Part shown: positions 12,939 through 27,699 of the stretch, piece after piece
Layout of the letters: every line of letters starts with the position of its first letter
How positions within the stretch are numbered: position 1 is the stretch's first letter
Assembly (NCBI GenBank): GCA_005281725.1
Contig: SSBO01000008.1
Location: forward strand, 4,197,964-4,261,963
Origin: Wuchereria bancrofti
Lineage: Eukaryota > Nematoda > Chromadorea > Rhabditida > Onchocercidae
DNA: 64,000 bases
Reading direction: 5' to 3'
Position numbers and translations under genes: made by a program
Notes under the pieces: generated by a model
The model's input: the letters and a program-made list of their open reading frames with translations, nothing else
Database searches by the model: none
Told to the model about the DNA's origin: nothing

Positions 12939-15900
12939 ATGGCAAAGCCAAATGATGATATCATTTCATCGCATCTTCATGGTGGTATTTTAGCTTCAGC
13001 ATTAGCTGATTTACAAAAATATGATAATTACAATGAGAGGATTGGTGGAAATTCAATTCCTGAATTTCGATCAAAATCATTGTTAATTAATGCCACAACT
13101 AATCCAACAAAAGAAGTAATCGTAACACCACAACTTACATCTATTTATAATTCACCTTTATCAACTTATCGTGGTATAATTGGTACAGCATTACGAAATG
13201 AAATTTCAACTACCACTGAAAATGGTTATATTCCATCACAATATGAACAACAATCATTTCAAACTATTGAAAATTCAATTATTTTACCATCTGAAAAATC
13301 ACTCACAAAAAGGCTACCTATTTCATTAAGTGATCATAAATCAATGACAAATTCATTTGATCATACATTAAGTATTAATAATGATGATTCAACTTTACAA
13401 TCAGCACGAATCATCGGACAACAAAAAGGAAATGAACGAGGAATGATTAGTAAATGGTTACAAGATATAACTGAATCAACACCTGATTTAAGTAGTAGAA
13501 AAGAAATTACTGATGTATTAATTAGTCCACGTACTGGAATATTAGGATTATTGCTGAAGAAGAAGAAAGAAAAATTTCGTGATACACAAACTTGTAAATC
13601 ATCAAATAGTCTTTCATCTAGTTTGGATCCAACTGTTAGTGAAACAAATTCATTTACTAAAGAATCTCGAACATCACAAAAAAATCAATCATTGTTAAGT
13701 TTGAAAAGACAAGAACAAAGTCATGATAAGCATTTATCATTGGAAGATCTTGATTGCACCTCTGCTCTTCCATCACCTGGATCAACACAAAGTAGATTAT
13801 CGAGAAGAGATGAATCGAGAAAAAATGAAAAAGCAAATTATAAGAAATGGTCAATTCAGCAGAGCACATCAAAAGATTCAAAAAGTTCGAGTACTTCTAC
13901 AAAATTATTAATTGATGAAGATGAATATAACAAAAATTTACCATCTAAGGTATGTTTAATGTTAAAAGTTATCATAAATTCAGAAATTTTTTAATTTTTT
14001 TTCGTAAATTTTTTCCAGTTTCATTATTAATATATGATTAAAGTTAAAAATTTTTTAAATTAATTCTATAAATATCACTTAATTAATTAGCTAATTTTAT
14101 TTTGAATAATTTTTGAAATTTTAGCTTTTGTTGCACGCGATGAAATGTGAATGGTCAATTGTGGAGCAAATTTTAAATAAGGAAGAAAATATTGATCTTA
14201 CAGTTACGGATCCAGTAAGTTTAACTTTGTACAATTAGCGCCCAAAGTGTAAAATATAAAATAAAAAAAGTCTAGACTTTCACTCAACTTTTAATAATAG
14301 CAATAGATGTTAAATTTACAAACTAAAGACTGCTCAGTTTCTTATCATAGATTTAAAATTAATCATTCATTGTTTTAGACTATTAATTATTTGTTGAACA
14401 AAATTATAAAAATTATTTTGGCAAAGAATAAACAGTATGAAATTTAACTGATATATTTTGATAAATTGAAGTTTACTTTTTTCCATCAAAAATATTACAA
14501 ATTGTTGTAATTAAATATTACCTTTTAATTCTTAGTTTTTTAATTTAATTTAATTTTTTTCTCAAACATTCATTCCGAGAGAAGCATTTTCCTCCAGGAA
14601 AATACCTTATTCTATTGCTTTATTGTCCCATTTTTTGCAATACAAATTGTTTTCGAACAAAAATATTTACATATTTCCAGATTCTGGAAAATTTCACTAT
14701 TAATTATTGAAATGTACAATTATTTTAAAAAGATAACAAAACAAATTGCTAATAATAGAGATGATAGCAAATAAATTAGAAATAAATTTAAATTGTTGAA
14801 ATTTTTTGAAATCTCTAATATTTTAGAAAATTGAAAACTACATTTATAATAACACTTTTTTTTAAAAGAAAATTACTCTATTAATTACTCAATATTAATT
14901 TATCAACAACCTCATCGGAAATGATTGAAATATTTGTAAAAATATGCTCTAAAATTTATTTGCTCATTTATTATTTATAATATAAATGTAAAATTTATAC
15001 AATTATTTCAGCTTGGTTTTACAGTTTTATTCTATGCAGTTAAAAGTTGTAATGTATCGATTTTCAATAAATTACTCAGTCGTGGAGCACTTCTTGGGAC
15101 AGTAACAAAAGTTTGTAATTAAATTAAAATTTATAAAATTTGAAAAAAATTGAAATAGCCTAAAATGTTTTAAAATGGAATATTTGTTGTGAAGAAAGGA
15201 GTATTTAGTGAAAATGTTAAATAAAATAAAAAGTTGGAATATTACTCGTCTATTTTATTCATTTGTTTATTACATTTTATACTTACTTAAATAGGTACTT
15301 TTAAACTTTCATCTATTATTAATTTCTTTACTTACTTAGATCGATACTTTTAAACTTTCATATATCCTTAATTTCCTCAAAAACTTCATTTCGTCATTTT
15401 ATTTTTATTAATCATTAAAATATTACCAGTAAAATTTTCTATTTGAGGATGGACGAACAATTGCACATATTGCAGCAATGTATGGAAATGAGGAAATGAT
15501 ACGACAGCTATTGAGTTGTAAAATTGATTTCAAATTAGGCGATAAAGTAAGTTAATTTATTAATGAAAATTATTTAACAATTTATGATAGTGTTAATTAT
15601 GTCACGCAATGCATTATTTCCTTTTATTGCAGACATTCAATCAAACGCCACTGCATTTCGCATGCAAGCGTACGTCAAAACGTGGTTTTCGTGTGACGCA
15701 ATTACTGTTAAAATATTGGGAAGATGGTCGACTTGTTGAAGACTTGAAAAAATGTTTACCAATACATTATGCAGTAAAATGTGGTAATTTGCAGACGGTT
15801 AAATTACTATTAGAAGTAAATGAAAGTAATCAATTAAAGCATGTAAGATTTTTTTTTTCGTGCATTTTTCAAATTTTGTTTTTCAAAATTTCAAAATTTT

Positions 15901-18900
15901 AAAAATTAACTTATTTTTTTTTCAAGTGTTACAAATAATGAAATTTTTCACAGTAATATTTATTGAATAAAAATGTGAAATATTTAAAATTTTTTGCATT
16001 TAATGATAGTTTATTGCAGATTAATGGAAATGGCGATTCGCTATTGCATCTTGCATGTCGTTCAGATGACAATGATATGTTGCAATTTCTTTCCAGTTAT
16101 AATCAAATTGATGTGAATATTGCAAATTCAAATGGTTGGACAGTACTTCATGAAGTTGCATTAAAAGGAAGTGTAGCTTCATTAAAGATTTTACATAAAT
16201 TAGGAGCCAATGCAAATATTTTCGATAAGGTTTGAATTTATTAAATTTGTTAAATGTGCTAAAATTTGTTTTTAAAAATGAATTTACGACTCTTTTTTTT
16301 TATACGTCTTAGTATGCTGAATAGATGAAATATAAGCAATTGAAATCTTATTTGATTGGAATGGTAATTCGTTATTGCTTAAGTTTTTGAAATTGAAGAA
16401 GTCAAGAATTTGTGATATTTTTAAATTTCCAAAAAATTCTAACTTTTCTAAGAGAAAAAGAGGAATGGAAAATTATTTTCTGTTCCCGAACTTTTTTTAA
16501 ATCTTCATTGAAATGTTTAAAAAATATTTTGTTTATTTGCCGTTTTTTTTTTATTTTTAGGAGGATCAAACACCGTTGCATATTGCAGCAGCTGCTGGAC
16601 GTACGAATATTGCTCAGTTATTGATTGAAAAGTTTGGTGGATCAGTACGTGCTCGTACACGTGATGGCAGTACGCTGTTGCATGTTGCCGCCTTAAGTGG
16701 ACACGCTTCAACTGCATTAGCATTCCTAAAACACGGTGTACCTCTTTGTATGCCAAATAGACGAGGTATAAACAATTGTAATTTATATTAATTAGTATTT
16801 TTTTAGAATATCAAATTAATTCATAATAATTTCAAATAAAATATATTTCTTACAGTTTGGTACAAATTTATTGAATATTGAATTGAAATATATTATCAAT
16901 TTGTTTAGGAAATGAATTAATCAGTAATAAGTTATTTTCAATTTTTGATATATCATTGTAAAAGCTATTTAATATTGTTGCGTTTTGAACACCCAAAAGA
17001 AAATTCATATAATTAATTAATTAATTATTTCAGGTGCTTTGGGTTTGCATTCTGCAGCAGCTGCTGGTTTTACGGATGTTGTTCAGTTGTTAATTGCTCG
17101 AGGAACAAATGTTGATATTAAAACTAGAGTAATATCTTACTTATGAAATTTTCCTTTTAACTTTAAAATTTTGTTAAAAAGATTTTCTAGCATTTAATTT
17201 TGTCTTCGTTGATTACATTTGAAAAGTTTAGCCTAGCAATTGTAACTATTAGAATAATAGTTTTTTTTTTTAATTTTTAAAACAAAAATAAGCCATCATT
17301 TTATAAAGAAATATAAATTTAAACCTGAAAAATTAGCTCAATAATTTATTTGGTGTTAATTCATTCAAATAATTTAATTAACTAACAGACATTTAATATA
17401 ATTACAGGATAATTATACAGCATTACACGTTGCAGTGCAAGCAGGTAAAGCATCTGTTGTGGAAACATTACTAGGATATGGCGCAGATGTACATGTTCAT
17501 GGTGGCGCAATTGGTGAAACAGCTTTGCATATTGCTGCATCATTAACTACAGACGATGCAATCGAATGTGCGGTAATGTTATTAAAAAGTGGTGCGCAAA
17601 CAAACGTTACACGTAATGACGGTGAAACGCCATTACATATTGCGGCACGAAATCCACTAACCGGAATGATACGTTTACTATTAAGTGAAGGCGCTGATCC
17701 AAAAATTTGTTCTAACGTTAGCAAAATTAAGCTTTAATTTTTTCTCATTTATAATTGCATAATAATCACAATAACAGTAACAATAATAATAGTAATATAA
17801 ATAATAACAATAATAATAGTAATAATAAATAATAGTAATACTAACAATGATAATAATAATAATTGTGCTATATTAATGAATAATAATACTGAATAAAATA
17901 AATTCCTAAAAATTTTTTTCTGATTTATAAAGAATAAAATTTGAAAATATTAAATAATTTTAAGCGAAAAATTTTTTTAAGGTGATGAAAATGTTAAATA
18001 ATTTTAAAGATAAGAAGAATGAATAAAAAAAATAATAATGAAAAATTTTTATAAAATATATTATTCGCTTTAGTAAATTTCTAATTAATTAATTAATTAA
18101 TTAATTAATTATTTCTACAATTACAGAGCAGTGAAAGTGTTTTGCATGTGGCAGCAAAAAGTTGTAATAGTGAAGCAGTAACACTTATCCTAGAACACCT
18201 TTCTCAACAGATGTCACCTGAAGAAATTAAGGAATTTGTCAATGCTCGAACCATTGAGGTTATAAACTTCCGATTCTTCTATTATCATTTTTAATTTAAT
18301 TATTACCTACTACTTTGCATTTTTTTTTTCAATTTTAAACCTTACTAAATTATTTTTACTTTCAGTTAAATTCTTTTTTTTTTGTTTTGTTTTAGGATGG
18401 TTTAACAGCAGTACATTATGCAGCTCAAATTACCTCGGATCAATTACATTTTCCTGGTGAAGATGCAAAATTGATTGAAACACTTATCGACTATAATGGT
18501 CAACCAGAGCTTCAAACATATAAAGCAAATTTTTAAATTTTTAATTCGAATTTTAAAAGTGATAAAAATTTTGAATGTTTCGAAGTTTTTATAATTATTG
18601 CTTTTATATCCTTCTCTCAAAAAATTATTTTTTAAAAAGGAATGCTGAAATTTTCAACTTTCTTAAGTAATAAACCATTGTAAAATTTGAAAGAATGAGA
18701 AATTTAAATTTGAAAAAATTTAAACAAATTTTTATTCGACAGTTTGCTGTAGGCAAAACATGAACAAAAATTAAAATTTAGCTTTTATGACTATTTAGGA
18801 ACAAGAAACAGCGATGCATTTGGCTGCACGATCAGGTAATCAAGCTGCTTTGCTTGCTATTGTTGATAAAATTGGCGCTGGAGCGGTGCAAATTGTTCAA

Positions 18901-21900
18901 AATAAACAATCTAAGGTAAACATATGCTCCATATCCTACTTTTCCGCTTAATGAGTTAATAATTTCATGGATTATTTAAATAATTAATTTATTTTCACTA
19001 TTTGTACACCATTATATTTTCATAGTTTTTCTACGATTAATTTTTTATGTTAAAAATTAATTATTTAAATCATAAAGTAACAATGATTCTTTCATTTCTA
19101 AAGAATGGCTGGTCACCGCTAATGGAGGCATGCGCTCTTGGACATATTAGTGTTGCGCAAATTCTCCTAGATCATCATGCTCGAGTTGATGTTTTCGACG
19201 AGAATGGTCGAACAGCGTTACATTTAGCTGCTGCTAATGGTCATCTGAAGTTAGCACAGCTATTACTGACCAGTAAAGCATTTGTTAACAGGTTCAATCA
19301 TATCGAATAGATTTGCTTTCTTTTTCATTTTTTTTTTTCTTTTTCAAATAATAGTAAAATGACAAAATATTATTAATTTTCGTTAATTAAATGATTATTG
19401 ATAGTAATTCGTATAAATATTGTCTAAGAATAACAAACGCAAAGAAATTAAGATCCAAATGTAAATAATTTAAATTAAAGTCACAAAAGTAAATGTTATG
19501 CTAAGTAAATGAAAGGTTATGCTAAAAAGCTAAGATAATAAAAAAAATATAATGTTATCATTATAATAATAATTTTAATAATTCTTTGAGGAGAAAAATG
19601 ACTTTAATATGACTTTAATTTAAATTATTTTTATTATTACTATTTGTTATCATTATCGTTATTATTATTATCATTGTTATTATCACTACTATTGCTATCA
19701 TTATCATTATTATTAATTATTATTATTACTTATTATTACTAATTATATTAGTATATTACAGTAAATCAAAAACTGGTGAAGCACCATTACATCTAGCAGC
19801 ACAGAATGGTCATGTTAAAGTGGTCAGTGTCCTGGTGGAACATCACGGCGCTTTATTGGAAGCAATAACATTGGACAATCAGACAGCATTGCATTTTGCG
19901 GCACGCTATGGACAATTAGCTGTTGCACAAACATTACTTGCACTTGGTGCAAATCCAAATGCACGAGATGATAAAGGACAAACACCGCTTCATTTAGCAG
20001 CTGAAGTATATATTAAATTTATTTTAAATTAATTTTAATGAAAGATTAATTTTTCTTTTTCAAGAAAATATGATATTTGAATAGTATTTTTTAATTTTAC
20101 ATCATTTCTTTCTTTCTTTCAGAATGATTATCCAGATGTAGTGAAATTATTTTTAAAAATGCGACAAAATAATCGAGCAGTATTGACAGCAATTGATTTA
20201 AATGGTTTCACATGTGCACATATAGCTGCAGTGAAAGGATCATATGCAGTTGTTAAAGAATTAATGATGATTGATAAAGCTATGGTTATTCAAGTAAATA
20301 TCTTCTATTTTATCATAATATTAAAGTTTTATTCTCATTTATGCTAAACTAAAACATTGAGAATTAAGAATAAAAAGAAAAAGGAAAAACGAACTAAAAT
20401 TTCTTATCATTTTATGTTGACGAAAAAAAGTTAATTGAAGAAAATAGCATTAATTAAAATTTAAATGTTAATATTAATTATTAAATATACATTTCGAATT
20501 TTCTTTTCATTTTTTTTTAATGACAGGAATGATTTTCTTTTTTGATTAAATTGAAATTAAATTAAAGGCAAAGACAAAAACAATGGAAGCAACAGCATTG
20601 CATATGGCAGCAGCTGGTGGACATAGTAAAATTGTTAAAATTTTACTCGAACATGGTGCTAATGCTGAAGATGAAAATGCTGTTAGTTGTGTGTTTCATA
20701 AAATTTTGTTTTTATTATTCTCTCATTATTATATTATTAAATTAAATTTTATTTAAAAATACAATTAATATCCTATTCCTATCACTAAAATATATCAATA
20801 ATATCATTTATATCATTTTTGAAATATTTGAAAAATTCATTTTTTTTTTCAATTTTCTAATTAATTTAAATCATTTAGCATGGTATGACTGCGCTTCATT
20901 TGGGTGCTAAAAATGGTTTTGTTCCAATTCTTAATGTTTTTGATGAATCATTGTGGAAGAAATGTTCAAAAAAGGTTTTGTTAATAAAGCATTTGCTTAG
21001 TGAAAAAAAGTTTAGTCTTATCTTTAATCTATTTATCTGTGAAAAAGTTTAATACATTAAAATATATTTTAATTCATATATTTTAGTAATTTTTATAAAT
21101 TTAGACTGGTTTGAATGCACTTCATATAGCTGCATTTTATGGCAAATCAGATTTTGTAATGGAAATGTTAAAACGTGTGCCAGCAAATTTACGATCTGAA
21201 CCACCAATTTATAATCATTATGTTGTGAAAGAATTTGCAACTGAAGTAAGAGGAAATAATATTATTTAACCTTTCTAACCTTTAACTATTATCTTTTATT
21301 TCAACTTTTATGTCATCATATTCTAAAATAATTTATTTCTCAAAAAAAAAAAAGAAAAAAGAAAAGAACTCAAATTAATTATGTTTTTTTTTCCATTTTT
21401 TTCATTTCTTTTTAAATCGGTTTCATAGTAAATTTAATATATAAAATGAGAATTATATATTCAATCTTAAACTTTTTTATCATTTAATATTTAATTTATC
21501 TAATATAAATTATTGAAAAATTATTAATTAATTCACGACTATATTTTGAAAATTTTTGTAAAAAATTTTTATTATTGTAATGAAAGAAAAAAAATTTTTT
21601 TTTGTTTTATAGTATGGATTTACACCATTACATTTGGCAGCTCAATCAGGACATGATTCATTGGTACGAATGTTATTAAATCAAGGAGTTCAGGTGGATG
21701 CAACTTCAACCACTATGGTTTGTTAACTTATTAAAAAATTAACTTATCCTTTCATATATTTTATTTTTTAATAATTATTACAAGCTGTTAGCTTATTTGA
21801 AAATTAATTTATTTTTTATATGGATATATTTAATTTTTGTAATTATTCAATATGTTTTGATTTTTGATTTTTTTTTTCAATTACTTATTTATTTTTGTTA

Positions 21901-24900
21901 GGAAATTTTTTATTTTATTTCTTTCTCATAAAAATTGTACATATTTACTCTTATTTTAGAGTGTTATACCACTTCATCTGGCAGCTCAACAAGGTCATAT
22001 CGCGGTAGTCGGCATGCTTTTATCACGATCAACTCAGCAACAACACGCAAAAGACTGGCGTGGACGTACGTCATTACATTTGGCTGCAATGAATGGACAT
22101 TATGAAATGGTCTCATTACTTATTGCTCAAGGATCAAATATCAATGTCATGGATCAGGTTCATTTTAAATTTATTACATTATTCAATTTGAATGAATTAA
22201 AAATTTTTTCATTGCTGTAAATTTAACTAGTCTTATATTTTGAAATTTTAGGTTTAATTTTTGTCTTCTTTTTTCCTCTTTCTTTGTTATTAAGTTTCTG
22301 AATTAACTAAAATAAAAATGATAAGTAAGATAAGTAACTTAAGTAATCAACATTTCAAAGTTAATTTTTTAATAAACTTTCAAAGTATTAGTAAGAAAAA
22401 AAATTTAATGTTTCGAGAATGGATGGACCGGGATGCATTATGCCACTCAAGCAGGTCATTTGAATGTTATCAAATTGTTTGTAAAGAGTTCAGCCGATGC
22501 ACAAGCAGAAACAAAAGAAGGAAAAGTAAGAATTGCATAATTTTTCAATGTTAAATTTTAATTTTTAAATTTTGAAACATCATACTGATAATATATGATA
22601 ATAAAATGTAATATGATTTAGGTACCATTATGTTTTGCTGCTGCACACAATCATGTTGATTGTTTACGTTATCTATTGAAACAAAATCATGATACACATG
22701 CATTAATGGATGATCGAAAGGTAATTTTTATCACTTATCATTTATCAATAACATAATAATATTAATTTCTTTTTTTGAGTGAAAATTTTTTATAAAGCTA
22801 GCAAATTAATTCTTTATAAATTGAACTGAATTTTACTCAAAAAATTTTAAAGTTTATTAATTTTTTAGTTTATTTTTGATCTAATGGTTTGTGGGAAAAC
22901 GAATGATAATGAACCATTAAAAGAATTCATTTTGCAAAGTCCAGCACCAATTGATGCTGCTGTTAAGCTATCAGCTTTATATCATGAAATGAGTGAAAAA
23001 GAAAAGGTAAAACTTTTTCTTTAACTTGTCAATTTTTCATTTATTAAAATTTTTATTAAAAAAAATCAATAAATTACAAAAAAAAAGTTCACATTATTTT
23101 GATGTGTATTTGGAAAGGAATGTTTTCTTCTGTTTTTTTTTAATTTTTTGTTTTTATAAAAGTTTGAATTAGCGATAATATCTTACTTTTACTATGATGT
23201 GCGATCAATATTGGTTTTTGATAACAATTAAGTATAATATATTGCTTAAAAAATATGTGATAAAAGCTGATAGTGATAATAAGGGAAGTGATAATACTAA
23301 TGCAATGATAACGATGACAGTGACAACTAATTGTTAAAGAATTGATCATACTAATTGTTAAACTAAAATTATGGTTCAGGTTGTATGTATGATATGAAAT
23401 TTCTTATTTAACTATTTGGCAGACTATTGCAAACTTTCATAATTAATAATAATCTACTGCTCATTTTTGTTTGTTTACATTTGTAGAATGGTCTGAAATA
23501 TTTGACAGATGACATATCTAATCTAATTAATCATAATAACAATTAGTTGTTTATGAATTGAATTAGTCAATTTAATGAAATTATTATTTTTTTTTAAAGG
23601 AACGAGCGAAAGATTTATTAAATGTTTCGAAATTTGCTGAAGATATGGCTGTTGAATTGTTAGGTATAACAGCAAGTGAATACAATCCAGCATTATTATT
23701 GAAAGCTAAAGATAATCGTGGACGACCACTTTTAGATGTATTAATCGAAAATGAACAGGTAAATATGTATATTTGAAAATGAACAGGTAAATATGTATAT
23801 TTGAAAATGAACAGGTAAATATGAGTAAAGTTGAAATTAAAATAAATCATTTTTAGAAGTTATAATATTTGGTTGTTTATTGTTGAATTTCGCTTCCTCT
23901 TTTTTTTTTTTCTATTCATTTTCAGAAAGAAGTAGTATCATATGCATCAGTACAACGTTATCTTACGGAAATTTGGACCGGACGTGTGGAATGGTCATTT
24001 GGTAAAACGGTTGCATTTACATTAATGGTGCTTATTTGTCCACCAGCTTGGTTTTATTTTTCATTACCGCTTGATACACGTATTGGACGTGCTCCTATTA
24101 TCAAATTTGTTTGTCATATTGGTATATTAAATTTAATTTTAATTACTAACAAATTAAAATTATTTCTAATTTCAATTTTATGAAAAATATTTCTTTCATT
24201 TTTCATTTTACACATTTTTATTTGCACTTTTTTTTAATATTAGATAAATTATAACAGGCGTATTTGTTTCTTTTGGTCAAGATTAATAACTTTTAAACTT
24301 ACTTTCTAAAATTATTTTAGTGTCACATATCTATTTTACAATTCTACTTACAATTGTTGTTCTTAATTTGACACACAAAATTTACGAAGTAAAAAGTGTT
24401 ATACCGAATCCAGTTGAATGGTTATTGCTTCTTTGGCTTTCCGGTAATCTTGTTTCCGAGCTATCGAATGTAGGTGGTGGCTCTGGTCTTGGAATTGTTA
24501 AGGTTTGACTTTAAAATTTATAAAAAGCTAAATTCTTAAATTAAATTAATTTTCTGCATGCAAACTATTGATAAGCTATCGTTTACAAATTTGTTTTGCT
24601 CAAAATTTATTTTTAAAATAAGCTTTTCAATTAGTAAGAAATGAAATTTTAACATGCAATACTTACAACTAAAAACATGCATGAAAGTAATTAATGTTTG
24701 TAAATTTATTTTAATTTGATTTTTTTTTCTATAAATTTTGTCCTTTATATTTGGCAATAAATTTAGCATATTTTAATAAATAAATAAAATAAATAAATAA
24801 ATACCTATGCTAATTAGAACTATTTTAGTAAGCAAAACTGCTAGCTGTTTAATGTAATCAAATATAATTAGACAAAATGTTATTAATATATTTTAATTAC

Positions 24901-27290
24901 TGTATGCAAATTTCAGGTGCTAATTCTTGTACTTAGTGCAATTGCAATAGCAGTGCATGTGCTTGCATTTTTGCTACCCATTTTATTTATGCATCATTTA
25001 AATGATGATGAAAAGATGCATTTTGTACGAACAATGCTTTATCTAAAAAATCAACTATTTGCGCTTGCCTTATTATTTTCATTTGTTGAATTTTTGGACT
25101 TTCTCACCGTTCATCATTTATTTGGCCCATGGGCTATTATTATACGAGATCTTATGTATGATCTTCTTAGGTATAACATTTTCATATAATTTTTCACCTT
25201 AGATTATTTCATTAATTTTATTTTTGTTTTGATTATTTTATTAATTTCGTTTTAAATTACTTCACTAATCGATATTTTGCATGGCATAATTATATTACAA
25301 ACTAAATTATTTATCATAATTTTCTTTCAAATCTGTTACCACTTTTAGTCTAGTAGGTTATTTATTTGTACTTAAAATTTGTTTTCTATTCAATTAATAA
25401 TTTATTGAATGCTATTTCATTAAAAGTGTTTGATAAAATAGTAAAAATAAAAAGAGAAAAAAGAATTAGGATTGCTCTCCGTAGCATTCAAAGATTAAAA
25501 ATTAAAAAAAAAGGATTTAATTTATAAATTAAACAAATTAAGGATTTCAGTCCTAATCATTTTAATCAAATTTTTAATTTCATTTATACAATTCTAATTA
25601 TTTAATTATTATTTTGTGTTTTATTTTTTAGGTTTCTCGTTATATTACTACTCTTCATAGCAGGTTTTACTCTACATATCACTTCTATATTTCAGGTAAT
25701 TTAAAGCAATTAAATATGTTAGGTATTTTTTGATGTCATTCTTCTTCCAAATAGAATATTATGTTTTCTGACGTCAAAAACTATTGCTTAAATTTTTAAT
25801 TTGGAAAAATTCAAAAATCAATCAGAAAATTTATCTTTAAACTATATTTTGTAGTTTTTATATTAATTTTCACATCTTTAATACTATTAAAAATTTGATT
25901 GCTTAGATAATTTTAGCCAGCATATCAGCCTGCGGATGCGGATGATGCGCAATGGATGCGTCTTTCATCACCGGAACAAACTCTTGAAATGTTATTTTTC
26001 TCATTGTTTGGACTAGTGGAGCCGGATACAATGCCACCACTTCATTTAGTTCCTGATTTTGGCAAAATCATTTTGAAAATGATTTTTGGAATCTATCTTT
26101 TGGTTACTTTAATTGTAAGTAATTTTTAAAACTCCATAATTTAATGTTTTTCTTTAGCAAATAATAGATAATTAAAGACTAGATTTTAAATTTAGCAAAA
26201 AACTTTTTGATATTAAAATTGATGTTTAAATTTGAAAGATTTGAGCTGAGCAATTTTTAGGTTTTAATAAATTTATTGATTGCAATGATGTCTGATACAT
26301 ATCAACGAATTCAAGCACAATCGGATAAAGAGTGGAAATTTGGTCGTGCAATCCTGATCCGGCAAATGAATAAACGTTCTGCTACTCCGGCTCCTATTAA
26401 TATGCTAACGAAATTGATTGTTGTCCTTAAAGTTGCTTATAGAAATAATTGTAATCTTTTTCTTTTCTTTTTATTGACAATTATGCATTTTAATAAGCAG
26501 AAGAACAAATTAATGAACATTTTAGACAGTGATAGAATTAATTAATTTCAAATTATATTTAAATTAGACTAATTCTAATCTTGTCACTCTAAAAAGAAAT
26601 TCGTAATTATAAAATTTGCTAAAGTTAAATTTATTTGTTTTAATTAAATTTTTGAACTAATTAATTTCAGTAAAATTATGTACACAAAAAGCTCAGCATG
26701 ATCTTAGGCACGAAGAAAACATTGATGCATTTTCGATGAGCGGCGATGCTGGGCGTCTTAGTCCGGCAATTTTAGCTAGTGATAATACTGCTGGTATCAT
26801 TTTCTTCTTAACTTCCAATAAAATTATACAATTCAAAGAATTTAACAAAATCACAGATAAAGTTTTTTTCTAATTTTTGATTTTTTTTTTTCGTTGTTTT
26901 TCATCACTTTACTTTTTCCATTTATTTATTCTAACACTAAATATTATGTCAACGTGAATCAATGTTAATTTTAAGTTCTTAAAGTTTTTCAACACATCTA
27001 TCTATCACTGATATTTTAATATCATTTCATTATTACAACTATTAAATTGAGTTTTATAATGTCTAAAAATTATTTAAAAGTTTATAATATCAAAAATTTT
27101 GACTTAAACTATCACAAAAAAGAAAAAAATGTATTTTTTAGAAGTTCGACGTGGTCAAAATGAAGAATTAGGAAAAAGTGATGATTGGAATATTGAAACA
27201 ATAATTGATTGGAAACGTATTGTTGATATGTATTATCAAATAAATGGTAAAGTTGATGCAGAAGATATACACGTAGAAATGCCATCATAA
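12939..27290 (+). CDS. trp-4: TRPN mechanotransduction channel, TRP-4/NOMPC orthologue, complete in 32 exons
   Basis: NOMPC/TRP-4 is the pore-forming subunit of a tethered mechanosensitive cation channel in ciliated and proprioceptive neurons. Exons: 12939-13949, 14125-14214, 15012-15110, 15448-15546, 15633-15842, 16020-16229, 16561-16765, 17034-17128, 17408-17716, 18127-18258, 18396-18524, 18799-18915, 19104-19291, 19762-20005, 20123-20293, 20568-20681, 20879-20974, 21105-21245, 21613-21717, 21960-22157, 22418-22525, 22622-22720, 22869-23006, 23600-23758, 23926-24121, 24321-24502, 24917-25170, 25632-25695, 25917-26114, 26261-26450, 26671-26793 and 27142-27290. All phases agree, giving about 1940 residues. 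A Ser-rich N-terminal region of 337 residues comes first. A long ankyrin array follows, with many TPLHLAA-type motifs, aligning repeat by repeat with fly NOMPC. Then come the linker (LLDVLIENEQKEVVSYA), six membrane segments, the pore region LEMLFFSLFG and the TRP domain (INLLIAMMSDTYQRIQAQSD, then EWKFGR). The start at 12939 follows an acceptor at 12873. Intron 11 needs a GC donor at 18525. Confidence 0.95.
17745..17895. repeat. AAT/AAC trinucleotide tract in a trp-4 intron
   Basis: Runs of AATAATAGT and AACAATAAT units lie just downstream of the exon ending at 17716. A complementary TTA/ATC-rich tract occurs in a later intron at about 19625-19760. Simple-sequence expansion in introns; no coding role. 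Confidence 0.8.
23747..23823 (+). repeat. 28-bp tandem repeat triplicating a trp-4 5' splice site
   Basis: Units start at 23747, 23775 and 23803; the third is partial. Each contains GAAAATGAACAG followed by GTAAATATG, so the end of the exon and its donor are present three times in a row. The first donor (after 23758) keeps the frame and gives the conserved VLIENEQ ending. Use of the second or third would include an in-frame TGA carried by the repeat. Confidence 0.9.
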
Positions 27291-27294
27291 ATTT

Positions 27295-27699
27295 AATAAA
27301 AACATTAACATAAGAAATATTTGAAATTTGGTTAGGAAAATTTTTAAAACTAAAGAATGAATCATTTGATAAATTACAGCAAAAGTATGGTTAAGATGAA
27401 AATTTCTTCATTGTAAATTTAAATTTACTTATTTTTTTCCAATTAAAACTTCTCCATTTTTTTTCTCTTCCTCTCTTAATAATTTTATAAATGAATGATT
27501 ATACGTATTTGTGTTATTAATTTATTGATTTCGTTTTTTTTTCTTTCTTTCTTCCTTTCATATATTTGAAGTGCCCAAAACAGTTATTTTTTTTTCTCTC
27601 TTTGCTTTTCTCTTATTGATTATATATTTCTGTTATTTTGTATAACAAACTATTCGCTCATTTTTGTTATATAATTGTAAAATAAATTTAAAAAAAAAA
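27295..27699 (+). terminator. 3' UTR and polyadenylation signals of trp-4
   Basis: AATAAA hexamers lie at 27295 and 27681; the second is followed within a few bases by an A-run. The nearer signal would give an almost absent 3' UTR, the further one about 400 bp. Both are candidates by sequence alone. Confidence 0.5.
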
